The notes under the pieces are model-generated. The model had not been told where the DNA came from. It was given only the letters and a program-made list of their open reading frames with translations, and did no database searches. DNA of 64,000 nt from the NCBI RefSeq assembly GCF_042655485.1, contig NZ_JBHSMC010000011.1, positions 124,001-188,000 on the forward strand, read 5' to 3'. This document shows, piece by piece, positions 16,616-24,584 of the stretch. A program made the translations under genes and the position numbers. How positions within the stretch are numbered: position 1 is the stretch's first letter; every line of letters starts with the position of its first letter. Source of the DNA: Lederbergia graminis (GTDB lineage Bacteria > Bacillota > Bacilli > Bacillales > Bacillaceae_C).

Positions 16616-16642
16616 ATTATACCCCCATGGGTAAATAGTCAA
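16616..16642 (-). promoter_or_regulatory. Sulfur operon promoter with CstR operator (site 1) in the spacer
   Basis: Reading the minus strand: TTGACT (16642-16637), a 15-base spacer, and TATAAT (16621-16616). The palindrome TACCCCCATGGGTA (16620-16633) fills the spacer, so a bound repressor would block RNA polymerase. The short spacer may lower basal activity. Confidence 0.72.
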
Positions 16643-16749
16643 TCGTTTTTTCTTTCCATTATTTTCTTCCTATATATTGGATTCATATAGATAAGGATGT
16701 GGGTGATGATTTAAATTTTGGGGACACTAATGAAAAAAGGAGGATTTCC

Positions 16750-17007
16750 ATGGCTAGGAAAAATAAAATTCTTGTTCCAGAAGCACGAGAACAATTAAAC
16801 CAATTAAAAGCGAATGTCATGAAAGCAAAAGGGTACAATGTCCAAAATCCCGATGATGTGAAATACGAAATTGCAAAAGAACAAGGAATTACACTAAATA
16901 AAGGGAAAAATCGCGAGCTTACTTCAGAACAAGCTGGCAAAATCGGTGGCCCAATCGGTGGTAATATGGTAAAAGAAATGATTCGCATGGCGAAAGAACG
17001 TCTGTAA
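16750..17007 (+). CDS. Alpha/beta-type small acid-soluble spore protein
   Basis: An 85-residue SASP. NKILVPEAREQLNQLKANVM is the first helix, KYEIAKEQGI is the conserved region containing the GPR germination-protease site, and GGPIGGNMVKEMIRMAKERL is the second DNA-binding helix with the typical Gly-Gly motif. These proteins coat spore DNA and protect it from UV and hydrolysis, and are degraded at germination. The ATG at 16750 has AAAAGGAGG upstream. It is longer in the middle than classical members (KGYNVQNPDD insertion). It is divergent from the sulfur operon, and one operator lies about 115 bp away. Confidence 0.9.
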   Translation: MARKNKILVPEAREQLNQLKANVMKAKGYNVQNPDDVKYEIAKEQGITLNKGKNRELTSEQAGKIGGPIGGNMVKEMIRMAKERL

Positions 17008-17010
17008 ATA

Positions 17011-17133
17011 GGACGTGGGGTCAGGAACCTCGTCCCATTGTTTGGTTTGGGACAAATACTCTGACCCCACGTCCCACCCGTGTCCCTCTGTCTAACCGTT
17101 TGATGTGGGACAAATTGTCTGACCCCGTGTCCC
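17011..17133. repeat. Family A hairpin repeats, three units
   Basis: Units at 17011-17036, 17049-17075 and 17107-17133, the first in one orientation and the others opposite. They fill the gap between the convergent SASP and hydrolase genes. The last C of the third unit is part of the hydrolase TAG stop. Confidence 0.8.
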
Positions 17134-17912
17134 TATATATTAGTGCGAATAAATTCGGTTACTTCTTTTGGGTTGGTGATTGGTAGGAAGTGATAGCCGT
17201 TTTCGATCACTTTTACTTTTGCCGATGGGTGTGTATTCTTAAATTGTTGTAATTTTTGTTGACTAATCTCGTCTACATTATTTTTTGCGATTAATAGATT
17301 AAAAGGAATGTTGATATCGGCTTGTAAACAGTAGTTATGATGGAGAATTTCCTGATTTAGACTATTTAAAGCTTCTTCGTTACTATGGTGCATATACAAA
17401 TCATTTTTTAACACAAAATTCCCTAACATATAACTATTTAAATTCGAGTATGTATTTTCACTTAATCCTTCCATTTCATACACCATTTCGGTAATGGCCG
17501 CTTGTAAATCTTCTAACTTTTCTACGATTGGCAATTGGATTTCCTCATCACTATCCATATCTACACGATCGCCTAAAAAGTAAAAACCACCATCTAGCAA
17601 TAGCAAGGAAGAAACTTTTTCCGGATAGACGCTGTACATCTCTTGTATGATCCAGCCACCAATCGAATTTCCGATAAAATGTGCGGATGAAACCTCTAAC
17701 TCATCTAATGTTTTCTTAATAAACTCTATGTATGTAGCAATGGAATAATCGTCTTGAACCGCTTGATTATGTCCTGGTAAATCAAAAGCTATCATTTTAT
17801 ATTCCTTTAGTTGATTTGCAAGTTCTTTATACATTTCTTTTCGTTCCCCAAGTGCAGGTAACGCGACAATAACTTGCTCACTTTCTAGATTTCCGTATAT
17901 TTCGTAAAGCAT
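17133..17912 (-). CDS. Alpha/beta hydrolase
   Basis: A 259-residue alpha/beta hydrolase. VALPALGERKEMY forms the oxyanion strand, IAFDLPGHNQ follows, GNSIGGWI near 102 holds the nucleophile serine, and NGYHFLPITNPKEVTEF near the C-terminus carries the histidine. No signal peptide. The substrate cannot be inferred. TGGAGG is well placed before the ATG. The gene stands alone, convergent with the SASP gene. Confidence 0.85.
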   Translation of the reverse strand: MLYEIYGNLESEQVIVALPALGERKEMYKELANQLKEYKMIAFDLPGHNQAVQDDYSIATYIEFIKKTLDELEVSSAHFIGNSIGGWIIQEMYSVYPEKVSSLLLLDGGFYFLGDRVDMDSDEEIQLPIVEKLEDLQAAITEMVYEMEGLSENTYSNLNSYMLGNFVLKNDLYMHHSNEEALNSLNQEILHHNYCLQADINIPFNLLIAKNNVDEISQQKLQQFKNTHPSAKVKVIENGYHFLPITNPKEVTEFIRTNI

Positions 17913-17988
17913 AGATGAACCTCCAAATATTCAATAAGTTAATATACATAATAGTAACACTCTTTCAAAGAATGAACACACAAAAAAA

Positions 17989-18046
17989 GACAAAGGAGCA
18001 GAATGATGTTTCTCCATAATGAAGAATTCAATCCTGTCCCTTTGCC
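17989..18046 (-). terminator. Terminator after MutS2-like gene
   Basis: GACAAAGGAGCAG and CTGTCCCTTTGCC pair with a few mismatches across a 32-base loop. The minus strand continues with seven T. It lies 10 bp past the stop at 18056. Confidence 0.65.
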
Positions 18047-18055
18047 TTATTTCAT

Positions 18056-19954
18056 TTATTTTCTATTCCTAATCTCTTTATGAATTTTACGAAGTGCCTT
18101 TTTGGAGCCTCGTTCAATGTCGTGTTGCATTTTCCGTGTGTCGTAGTCGACGAATAGTGTTTCGAGATCGTATCCTTCCGGGTATAGTTCCTTTGCCGAT
18201 AATTCTAAAGCAAGTCGCTTTACGTTTACAGGAACAAATTCGTCGTTATAGAACACGACTACATTATCGTAATTGTCGACTTCTTTAAACACAATCCCAA
18301 CGTCGTCATGGTCTAATAATTGCACACGGTCCCCTTTTTGATAATCAACCTTCGTTTTTGTTTTCTCTTTGATTATCTTCGGCTTGCGTATTTTATCTTC
18401 ATTCACCATTTGTAACTGATATTCTTTATTTTCCATATATGCTTTCGCTCTTTGCAGTACATGTTCGCGTATATTCATCTTTTTAGAAATCCAAAGTGCA
18501 TTACTTTCGCCTGATTTCCCAATGAGCAATTTATATTTTGGTTCGAGCGTTTCACTATTGAATTGCATAGCAGCATTCATAAAATCAGGATGAGTTTCGG
18601 AAAAACGTTTAATTTCACCATAATGTGTAGTCGCAACAGTGATACAACCCATATGATAAAACTCCTCTAGAATAGAAATCGCAAGTGCAGATCCTTCATT
18701 CGGTTCTGTTCCACTACCAATTTCATCAAATAATAAAAGTGTACTATTCGTAGACATCCTCATGATTTCCGAAAGATTTTTCATATGAGATGAGAAAGTA
18801 CTCAACGCATTTTCCATACTTTGATTGTCGCCAATATCGACAAAAATATGGTCAAATACGGATATTTCCGTTTCCTTATCCGCAGTTATGTGAAAGCCTG
18901 ACATGGTGGCTAATGTTAGTAATCCAATCGTTTTCAAGACAACGGTCTTCCCACCTGCATTTGGCCCAGTAATAATTAAACTCCGGTAATTTTTGCCGAT
19001 TTCAAAATCAAGTGGTACTACTTCTCCTGATAATAATGGATACTTACAGTTCACTAATTTTATATAACCATGATCATTTAACTTTGGTTCAATCCCATCG
19101 ATTTGTTTACTGAATTTTGCTTTCGCAAACACCATATCATATTGGCTGATCACTTCTAGATTTATCTTCATTTCTTGAATGTTCTCCATGACCATCCCAG
19201 ATAATGTAGCTAAAATTTGATATTCCTCTATTTCTTCCTCGGCTTTTAAACTTGCGAGTTCAGCAGTTAATTTTGCAACGGAATGAGGCTCGATAAAAAC
19301 CGTTGTCCCTTTAGAAGAAACTTCCACAATCGTACCTTGAATTTGATTTTTATACGAAGCTTTAATCGGAATCGTATAGCGGTCGTCCTTCTTGCTAATG
19401 AAGAACTCTTGAATATATTTTTTATTCGCACTACTATTTAAAAATTTATTTAGGCGCTCTTTAATCTTCTCTTCAAATGTTTCGATACTATTGCGGATCC
19501 GTCTCAATTCTCTACTTGCGGATGAATCGACGCGATCGCCTTTTATGGAGAGATTAATCTCTTCTTCGAGTTTGATAAATTCAGAAATGGAATTCGCATA
19601 CGATGACAGTACTGGTGCGATAAATTCCTTATCCATCATGAATTTATTCACTCTTCTACATCCTCTTAAAAAGTCTGACACCGAAACTAATTCACTAGCT
19701 CCTAGCATCATCCCTTTTTCAAGATTTTGAATGATGATTTCAATATTGGTAAGACCTTGAAACGGCACAGTGGTCCCTGTATTTAAAATCGCTCGCGCTT
19801 CCGTCGTCTCATTTAGTCTATTTTTCACGACTTGCAAATGCGAACTTGGTTCCATTTTATCTAACAGTTTCTTTCCTAAACTACTAACACAATACGATTG
19901 AACGATTTCTTTTAACTCGTTATATTGCAATTTTTCAAATGTCATTTTATTCAA
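18056..19954 (-). CDS. MutS-family ATPase, MutS2-like without Smr domain
   Basis: A protein of about 632 residues. Residues 1-300 match the clamp/lever region of MutS2 (VTRNRLNETTEARAIL-like start, long helical core). Walker A ITGPNAGGKTVVLKTIG is near 331, the ABC-type LLFDEIGSGTEPNEGSALA is near 407, and TTHYGEIK follows. True MutS2 is about 785 residues and ends in an Smr nuclease domain; here the C-terminus is only a KOW-like segment (KGDRVQLLDHDDVGIV) and a basic tail. It therefore probably acts on branched DNA or ribosomes without the nuclease step. The TTG at 19954 is 8 bases after GAGGAG; an ATG at 19945 is the alternative. Confidence 0.85.
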   Translation of the reverse strand: MNKMTFEKLQYNELKEIVQSYCVSSLGKKLLDKMEPSSHLQVVKNRLNETTEARAILNTGTTVPFQGLTNIEIIIQNLEKGMMLGASELVSVSDFLRGCRRVNKFMMDKEFIAPVLSSYANSISEFIKLEEEINLSIKGDRVDSSASRELRRIRNSIETFEEKIKERLNKFLNSSANKKYIQEFFISKKDDRYTIPIKASYKNQIQGTIVEVSSKGTTVFIEPHSVAKLTAELASLKAEEEIEEYQILATLSGMVMENIQEMKINLEVISQYDMVFAKAKFSKQIDGIEPKLNDHGYIKLVNCKYPLLSGEVVPLDFEIGKNYRSLIITGPNAGGKTVVLKTIGLLTLATMSGFHITADKETEISVFDHIFVDIGDNQSMENALSTFSSHMKNLSEIMRMSTNSTLLLFDEIGSGTEPNEGSALAISILEEFYHMGCITVATTHYGEIKRFSETHPDFMNAAMQFNSETLEPKYKLLIGKSGESNALWISKKMNIREHVLQRAKAYMENKEYQLQMVNEDKIRKPKIIKEKTKTKVDYQKGDRVQLLDHDDVGIVFKEVDNYDNVVVFYNDEFVPVNVKRLALELSAKELYPEGYDLETLFVDYDTRKMQHDIERGSKKALRKIHKEIRNRK

Positions 19955-20056
19955 TTTCCTCGCTCCTCACGATGATTTTTCTGCATCATACATGAAGACA
20001 CCTACTCATTAGATTCCAATGAGATATTTTTCTCCATTTAGTAAAAATAAATATAA

Positions 20057-20084
20057 AAAAGCTGCGGACGATACCGCAGCTTTT
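20057..20084 (-). terminator. Strong terminator after small 49-codon gene
   Basis: AAAAGCTGCGG and CCGCAGCTTTT form an 11-bp perfect stem with a 6-base loop, with T runs on both strands. It begins 4 bp after the stop of the small gene at 20089. Confidence 0.82.
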
Positions 20085-20088
20085 ACAT

Positions 20089-20238
20089 TTAAAAAGGTTG
20101 TGTAATAAACATATTCATGGAAAGCAGGCACAAATAATGGACAGCTTCCAAGAATATTACACGCATTTTAAAAGTATGATAGGTATCTTCATAGGTTTTG
20201 AAATAAATCCACGACGAAATAAGGGGTACGAATTCCAT
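20089..20238 (-). CDS. Putative small hydrophobic protein, 49 residues
   Basis: In the 455-bp gap between the MutS2-like gene and the ABC permease, the minus strand has ATG at 20238 preceded six bases upstream by AGGGGAA and a frame of 49 codons. It begins MEFVPLISSWIYFKTYEDTY and ends in a hydrophobic LLSMNMFITQPF segment, so membrane association is possible. A perfect terminator starts 4 bp after the stop, which argues for a real transcription unit. Family unknown. The rest of the gap (20239-20409) shows nothing recognisable. Confidence 0.4.
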   Translation of the reverse strand: MEFVPLISSWIYFKTYEDTYHTFKMRVIFLEAVHYLCLLSMNMFITQPF

Positions 20239-20409
20239 AAAAAATTCCCCTGATGTCGATCCTTTTATTTCATTTAGTTATCTCCTATTTAGAACCTACA
20301 GCACTCACAAAATGCACCTCGAATGTTTTATTTGTTCATCATTGAAATCTAATAAATTAATTTTACTATGTGAGTTTGCAAAAGTAAAGTTGTGTTGGGG
20401 CCCAATTAT

Positions 20410-21144
20410 CTACGTCTTATTTAAAATGTAAATCGCTCCGCCGTAACCTAACAAACACCAAATAAATAAATTGATATAATTTCCTGCTTCTGCTGTAAAA
20501 GTCGAGCTTGCTAACGATGCGCGCATAATTTCTGCCATAGAGTAAATTGGTAATACCTCGTGCAGTATTTGAAGCCATTCTGGAAGGCGCTCCATTGGAA
20601 AATTTATCGGTGAAAACATGAGTGCCCCAAAAACGGTCACTTGGGAGACTGCTAAGGAGGCTACCGGTGATAAAAGATAGGAAAATCCGTACCCAACCCC
20701 TATAGAAGTTAAGGCAATCATGAGCAAAGCCGGCGCTACTGTCCATGAAACATCGTAGCCTGGGTTAAACATAAACTGGGCGACAATCGATGAAACAATA
20801 ATGCCAGGAATCGTAATCAATAACCATATTGTAGTATCGGCTCCAAGTATAACAGAACGATTCACCGGCCAAGTCTTTATATACTCCATATAACCATCCG
20901 CTTTAGCTGTCCCAATTTGTTGTGGCAAAATCACTAAACCAGTAAAGACCAAGATTAAAGTTGGTGCTCCAGTTGCCAAATATAGAATGCTACTTTTACT
21001 TGGATCTGGAATTAAATACGTAAAGCCAATCACAATTCCAATCGCAATTAAGATTTGAATAAGGACCATAAATACTAAAAACCCGCCATTCCGAAGTAGC
21101 TGCATTTGGAAAACGTATTTATAATGGCTGACCATATTATTCAT
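20410..21144 (-). CDS. ABC-2 type exporter permease
   Basis: A 244-residue membrane protein with about six helices. The N-terminal FQMQLLRNGGFLVFMVLIQ is typical of ABC-2 permeases, and later the LLSPVASLAVSQVTVFGALMF region and SPINFPMERLPEWLQILHEVLPIY match the family signature before the last helices. With the ATPase it forms an export pump. Its start overlaps the end of the ATPase gene by 8 bp, so both are translated together. It is the third gene of the MerR-ATPase-permease operon. Confidence 0.9.
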   Translation of the reverse strand: MNNMVSHYKYVFQMQLLRNGGFLVFMVLIQILIAIGIVIGFTYLIPDPSKSSILYLATGAPTLILVFTGLVILPQQIGTAKADGYMEYIKTWPVNRSVILGADTTIWLLITIPGIIVSSIVAQFMFNPGYDVSWTVAPALLMIALTSIGVGYGFSYLLSPVASLAVSQVTVFGALMFSPINFPMERLPEWLQILHEVLPIYSMAEIMRASLASSTFTAEAGNYINLFIWCLLGYGGAIYILNKT

Positions 21145-22075
21145 CCCATTCCCACCTTCCAGAAGTCAATTCAATGTATACATCCTCGATAGTGGAAGGA
21201 GATAAGGAGTAATCCATGACAAATCCTTTTTCTACTCTGTCTTTTACCCAATCTATCGTGGAAGATACTTGCTCCTGATCAATCGTCATGATGATCCGAG
21301 CACCTTTACGATTGGAGGAAATCGTCCATGTAGGCATATCTATTTCATCAAAGTCCTTCAGTAAGTTCATCTCGAGCCGCATTTGATCACGTACTTTACT
21401 TTTCACTTCGGAAGGTGTCCCCTGAGTAAGAAGTCTTCCTTTGTGTAAGATAGCCACTCGGTCCACTGCCTTTTCTGCCTCCACGACATTATGGGTAACT
21501 AAAATAACGGAAGTTCCGTCATTTGTCAGCTTACGTATGACCTGCCATAGATAGCGCCTGCGAACCGGGTCTACATCGTTTGTCGGTTCGTCCAGTATGA
21601 CCAACTTACCGGGAGCAACAACGGCCATGCAAAAAGCCGTCAATCTGCGGGCACCACCTGAAAGTTTTTCCCCTTCCACATTCGCCCATTCATCCATATT
21701 CAACTCCTCAAACAGCATATCCACTCGTTTTGGATTGAACTTTTTCCCAGCCCGCATTTTTCCCATTAACGTAACTGCTTGCTTAGGAGTAAGTAAACCT
21801 AGGGGAACCTGCGACTGCGGTTGGACGGAACAAATCGATCTCGCTCGTGCAGGAGATTGGATGATGGATTCGCCAAGTAAGTTTATAGTTCCAGAATCAG
21901 GTGTTATTAGCCCTAAAATTTGATTGACCAAAGTGGTTTTTCCAGCGCCATTTTGCCCTAAGAGCCCAAATATCTCGCCTTCTTTAATACTAAATGTTAA
22001 ATTGTCGTTCGCCACTTTGACAGATTTCCCTCGGCCAGCAAACCGCTTTGTTAACCCTTCCACTTCCAGAATCAT
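21137..22075 (-). CDS. ABC exporter ATP-binding protein
   Basis: A 312-residue ATPase. Walker A is GLLGQNGAGKTTLVNQ (near 36), the Q-loop SVQPQSQVPLG follows, the signature is LSGGARRL, Walker B is KLVILDEPTNDVDP, and the switch is LVTHNVVEAE. The C-terminal 90 residues after LTQGTPSEVKSKV are the usual DrrA-type extension. It powers the ABC-2 permease downstream. The ATG overlaps the MerR stop (TAATG). A drug or lipid efflux role fits the MerR/TipA-like regulator in front, but the cargo is unknown. Confidence 0.92.
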   Translation of the reverse strand: MILEVEGLTKRFAGRGKSVKVANDNLTFSIKEGEIFGLLGQNGAGKTTLVNQILGLITPDSGTINLLGESIIQSPARARSICSVQPQSQVPLGLLTPKQAVTLMGKMRAGKKFNPKRVDMLFEELNMDEWANVEGEKLSGGARRLTAFCMAVVAPGKLVILDEPTNDVDPVRRRYLWQVIRKLTNDGTSVILVTHNVVEAEKAVDRVAILHKGRLLTQGTPSEVKSKVRDQMRLEMNLLKDFDEIDMPTWTISSNRKGARIIMTIDQEQVSSTIDWVKDRVEKGFVMDYSLSPSTIEDVYIELTSGRWEWDE

Positions 22076-22839
22076 TATGTCCCCTCCTTTTCTGTTTGAT
22101 AACTTAGTAGTTCACTATTTTCCATTTCAGACGCTACTCGTTCAATAAAAATAATAATTTCTTTATCCATTGGATAAAAGACGATACCTTCTTTTAAATT
22201 TTGTAGCGATTCCCACAAGTTTCGAAGCAATTTTTTGTCTCCCCCAAACATTTTCTCTGCTTGGTTCATCCACTGTTCCACTAGTTTTTGAGCAAATTCA
22301 GATGCTGGATCTGCATCGAGATTACTTCTAATTTCACTAATAACGCGTCCCCATTCCCTGGAATCTTCCTCCGTTATTTGTTCGTTCATCTTCAAAATTT
22401 TTTTCATATCTTCTTCTGTTAAAAACTCATTATATTGTTGAAAAATTTCTTCTGGATTTTGTTGAAACAATTGTATCGTCATAAAAATAATCGACCAATT
22501 GACTTGCCCCTCCATTTCAATAGAATACGATACACCTCGAAGTGCCTGTTCTAACATTTTCAATCGTTCCTGCTCTCGTTTAACCATCTCTAATTGTTGT
22601 TCTATTGCTTGTTGCCAAGTCGAAGTTGATTTTTCTAAAATGTCTTTAATTTGTTCCAGCGAAAATCCCATATACTTCAATGCTAGAACTCGCTCTAAGC
22701 GCATCACATCATCTTCATCATAAAGCCGATGCCCGCCACTTGTTTTGGATGAAGGTTTTACCAAACCAATCTCATCATAATAATCTAACGTTCTTACTGT
22801 TACTCCAGTATTCTTCGATAGCTTACCAATCGTATACAT
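22075..22839 (-). CDS. MerR-family regulator, TipA-like
   Basis: A 255-residue regulator. The winged helix MYTIGKLSKNTGVTVRTLDY with YDEIGLVKPS and GHRLYDEDDVMRLERVL is a classic MerR domain. A coiled-coil dimerisation helix covers about 75-115. The C-terminal 130 residues, with FLTEEDMKKILKMNEQ and EWGRVISEIRS, resemble the TipAS ligand-binding domain that recognises multidrug-like compounds. AGGAGG lies 3-6 bases before tandem ATGs at 22842/22839. As first gene of the operon it probably controls the ABC exporter and itself. Confidence 0.88.
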   Translation of the reverse strand: MYTIGKLSKNTGVTVRTLDYYDEIGLVKPSSKTSGGHRLYDEDDVMRLERVLALKYMGFSLEQIKDILEKSTSTWQQAIEQQLEMVKREQERLKMLEQALRGVSYSIEMEGQVNWSIIFMTIQLFQQNPEEIFQQYNEFLTEEDMKKILKMNEQITEEDSREWGRVISEIRSNLDADPASEFAQKLVEQWMNQAEKMFGGDKKLLRNLWESLQNLKEGIVFYPMDKEIIIFIERVASEMENSELLSYQTEKEGT

Positions 22840-22941
22840 CATGTACCTCCTCCTCTCTCCTCCAGTATAAAACAACACGTTACGTGTGATTCAAGAGTTA
22901 AATACAAAATTTACAGAAATTATTTAAAAATAAAAAAAGAA

Positions 22942-23022
22942 GGGACGTGGGGTCAGGGGACGTGGGGTCAGGAACCTTGTCCCAGTTTCGCGAGCGGGAC
23001 AACTTTCCTGACCCCACGTCCC
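22942..23022. repeat. Family A hairpin repeats, compound cluster
   Basis: A unit interrupted by a partial second copy (GGGACGTGGGGTCAG twice), then an opposite unit ending GTCC. It lies between the divergent MerR and DUF1259 genes, an exception to the usual 3'-end location. Confidence 0.75.
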
Positions 23023-23129
23023 TCCATAATGTGCCTTTTTAATAGTGCATTTAACAGATGCAGTAATTTTGGATGTACATACCTTATAGTACTGGCTTTA
23101 TTTATCACTATGTAAAGGAGGCTTTTATA

Positions 23130-24038
23130 TTGACAAGTATGAAAAAAAGCCAATCAAAGCTTTGTCAGGAATTTGCGAGAATTCTCAACTCTACTCCTAG
23201 TATTATTAATGGGGTTTGTACAGCCACACGTTCTAGAACTAATCTACACCCCATTGTTTTAGGGAGAGAAGCAGATTCGTTTATGTTTGTTCCACAAGCT
23301 TTTTCATTTGAAAATATGGATAGGGGTGGAAAGGCTTTATGCCTTGGGGAAACGGTACTCCTTCAAGAAGAAGTTAATCCTTTTATGAGTAAGTTGAGAA
23401 AGTTTGACATTATTGTCACCGCAGTACACAATCACTGGCTGTTTGATAAACCTCGTCTCATGTATATGCATTTTGAATCTATTGATGACCCTATTACTTT
23501 TGCAAAAAAAGTTCGTGAAGCTATGAAAGTACTAACTACCCGTGATATTACAGTAGAATCAACTAAAGCAAATGTAGACGTTTTGGATGAAGAATTCACT
23601 TTCGCTCACGACGATATAAACGAGTCACAGCTTTGCGATAAGTTCAATCGCATTCTTGGTGGGACGATGCATTCATTTGAAGATGGAGTATGTATGGTGA
23701 TGAGGTCGCGCCTTAATATTAAACCAGTTGTTCTTGGCAGACGTGGACGATCATTTTTACTTATACCACAAATGTTTAACTTTGAGTCGATGACACCTGA
23801 TGGTCGTGCACTTTGTAGTGGAGAAACGGTTATCCTCCAATCTGAAATCAACCCTTTTATTAGTAAACTTCGTCAACACGGAATTATCGTTACAGCTATT
23901 CACAACCATTGGTTATTCGACAAGCCGCGTTTAATGTACATGCACTGGGTATCAATTGACCATCCACTCGCATTTGCCAGAAAAACTCGAGACGCTTTAA
24001 GTGTGCTTACAACGAGACAAATTCAACCGAGAAGATAA
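23130..24038 (+). CDS. Protein with two DUF1259 domains
   Basis: A protein of 303 residues made of two homologous halves (about 5-145 and 165-300). Both contain a CQEFARIL/CDKFNRIL start, RSR.NL.P.VLGR, and nearly identical HNHWLFDKPRLMYMH segments. The latter is the hallmark of the DUF1259 (LppY/LpqO-like) domain, whose histidines suggest metal or ligand binding. Function unknown. AAAGGAGG is 8 bases from the TTG at 23130; the ATG at 23139 is badly spaced. No signal peptide is visible. Monocistronic, with a terminator directly after it. Confidence 0.85.
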   Translation: MTSMKKSQSKLCQEFARILNSTPSIINGVCTATRSRTNLHPIVLGREADSFMFVPQAFSFENMDRGGKALCLGETVLLQEEVNPFMSKLRKFDIIVTAVHNHWLFDKPRLMYMHFESIDDPITFAKKVREAMKVLTTRDITVESTKANVDVLDEEFTFAHDDINESQLCDKFNRILGGTMHSFEDGVCMVMRSRLNIKPVVLGRRGRSFLLIPQMFNFESMTPDGRALCSGETVILQSEINPFISKLRQHGIIVTAIHNHWLFDKPRLMYMHWVSIDHPLAFARKTRDALSVLTTRQIQPRR

Positions 24039-24045
24039 ATGCGAA

Positions 24046-24079
24046 AAACCGTACTTAGCTATCAAGGCTAGTACGGTTT
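24046..24079 (+). terminator. Terminator after DUF1259 gene
   Basis: AAACCGTACT and AGTACGGTTT form a 10-bp stem followed by TCCTTTTTTC, 8 bp after the stop. It also lies 25 bp past the stop of the convergent VOC gene. Confidence 0.85.
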
Positions 24080-24103
24080 GTCCTTTTTTCTAACGAGTAT
24101 CTA

Positions 24104-24466
24104 TTATAGTTGTCTACCAATTTCCCAATGATGGCCAAACGGATCGACGAGTCTTCCTACACGCCAGCCATGACTTTCATTCACTGGTACCACTTCTGTT
24201 GCTCCTGCTTTAAGTGCTTGGTCAAATAATGAATCGGGATCAGGAACCGTCATAATCATTCGAGCAGGAGCATTACTTTCCGGATCTTCTTGAATCCAAA
24301 ATTCTGCACTGCCAACTTTTACATGTGCGATGATTAATGTTCCATTATCATCTAGACGATAAATTTCCTCTACATGAAATGCTTTTTTATAAAATTGCAA
24401 TGCTTCCGCTCCATTACTTACAGATAGCCAAGGAGCTAGTTTTATATCATTTTGTTGTGAGCTCAC
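24104..24466 (-). CDS. VOC-family (glyoxalase/PhnB-like) protein
   Basis: A single-domain VOC protein of 120 residues. It shows the PhnB-like pattern: LAPWLSVSNGAEALQFYKKAF, IIAHVKVGSAEFWIQED, MTVPDPDSLFDQALKAGATE, and RVGRLVDPFGHHWEIG at the end, where Asp-Pro-x-Gly and the Glu are typical metal-site surroundings. Activity unknown. AGGAGG sits 8 bases before the GTG at 24466, preferred over the TTG at 24472. Convergent with the DUF1259 gene. Confidence 0.85.
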   Translation of the reverse strand: MSSQQNDIKLAPWLSVSNGAEALQFYKKAFHVEEIYRLDDNGTLIIAHVKVGSAEFWIQEDPESNAPARMIMTVPDPDSLFDQALKAGATEVVPVNESHGWRVGRLVDPFGHHWEIGRQL

Positions 24467-24584
24467 TTTCAATACCTCCTTAAAAGTTGTTTTTTTACTA
24501 CAGGCATACTTTTTGTTTTCCTATTCACCTAGTTACTATAATAAAGTGAAGTAGAATTTTTTTCATAGAAAGGAATAATGATGC

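Noticed and set aside
16683..16988. Minus-strand frame opposite the spore protein gene
   Set aside because: It is the shadow of the SASP gene, which has a strong ribosome binding site and a clear family match.
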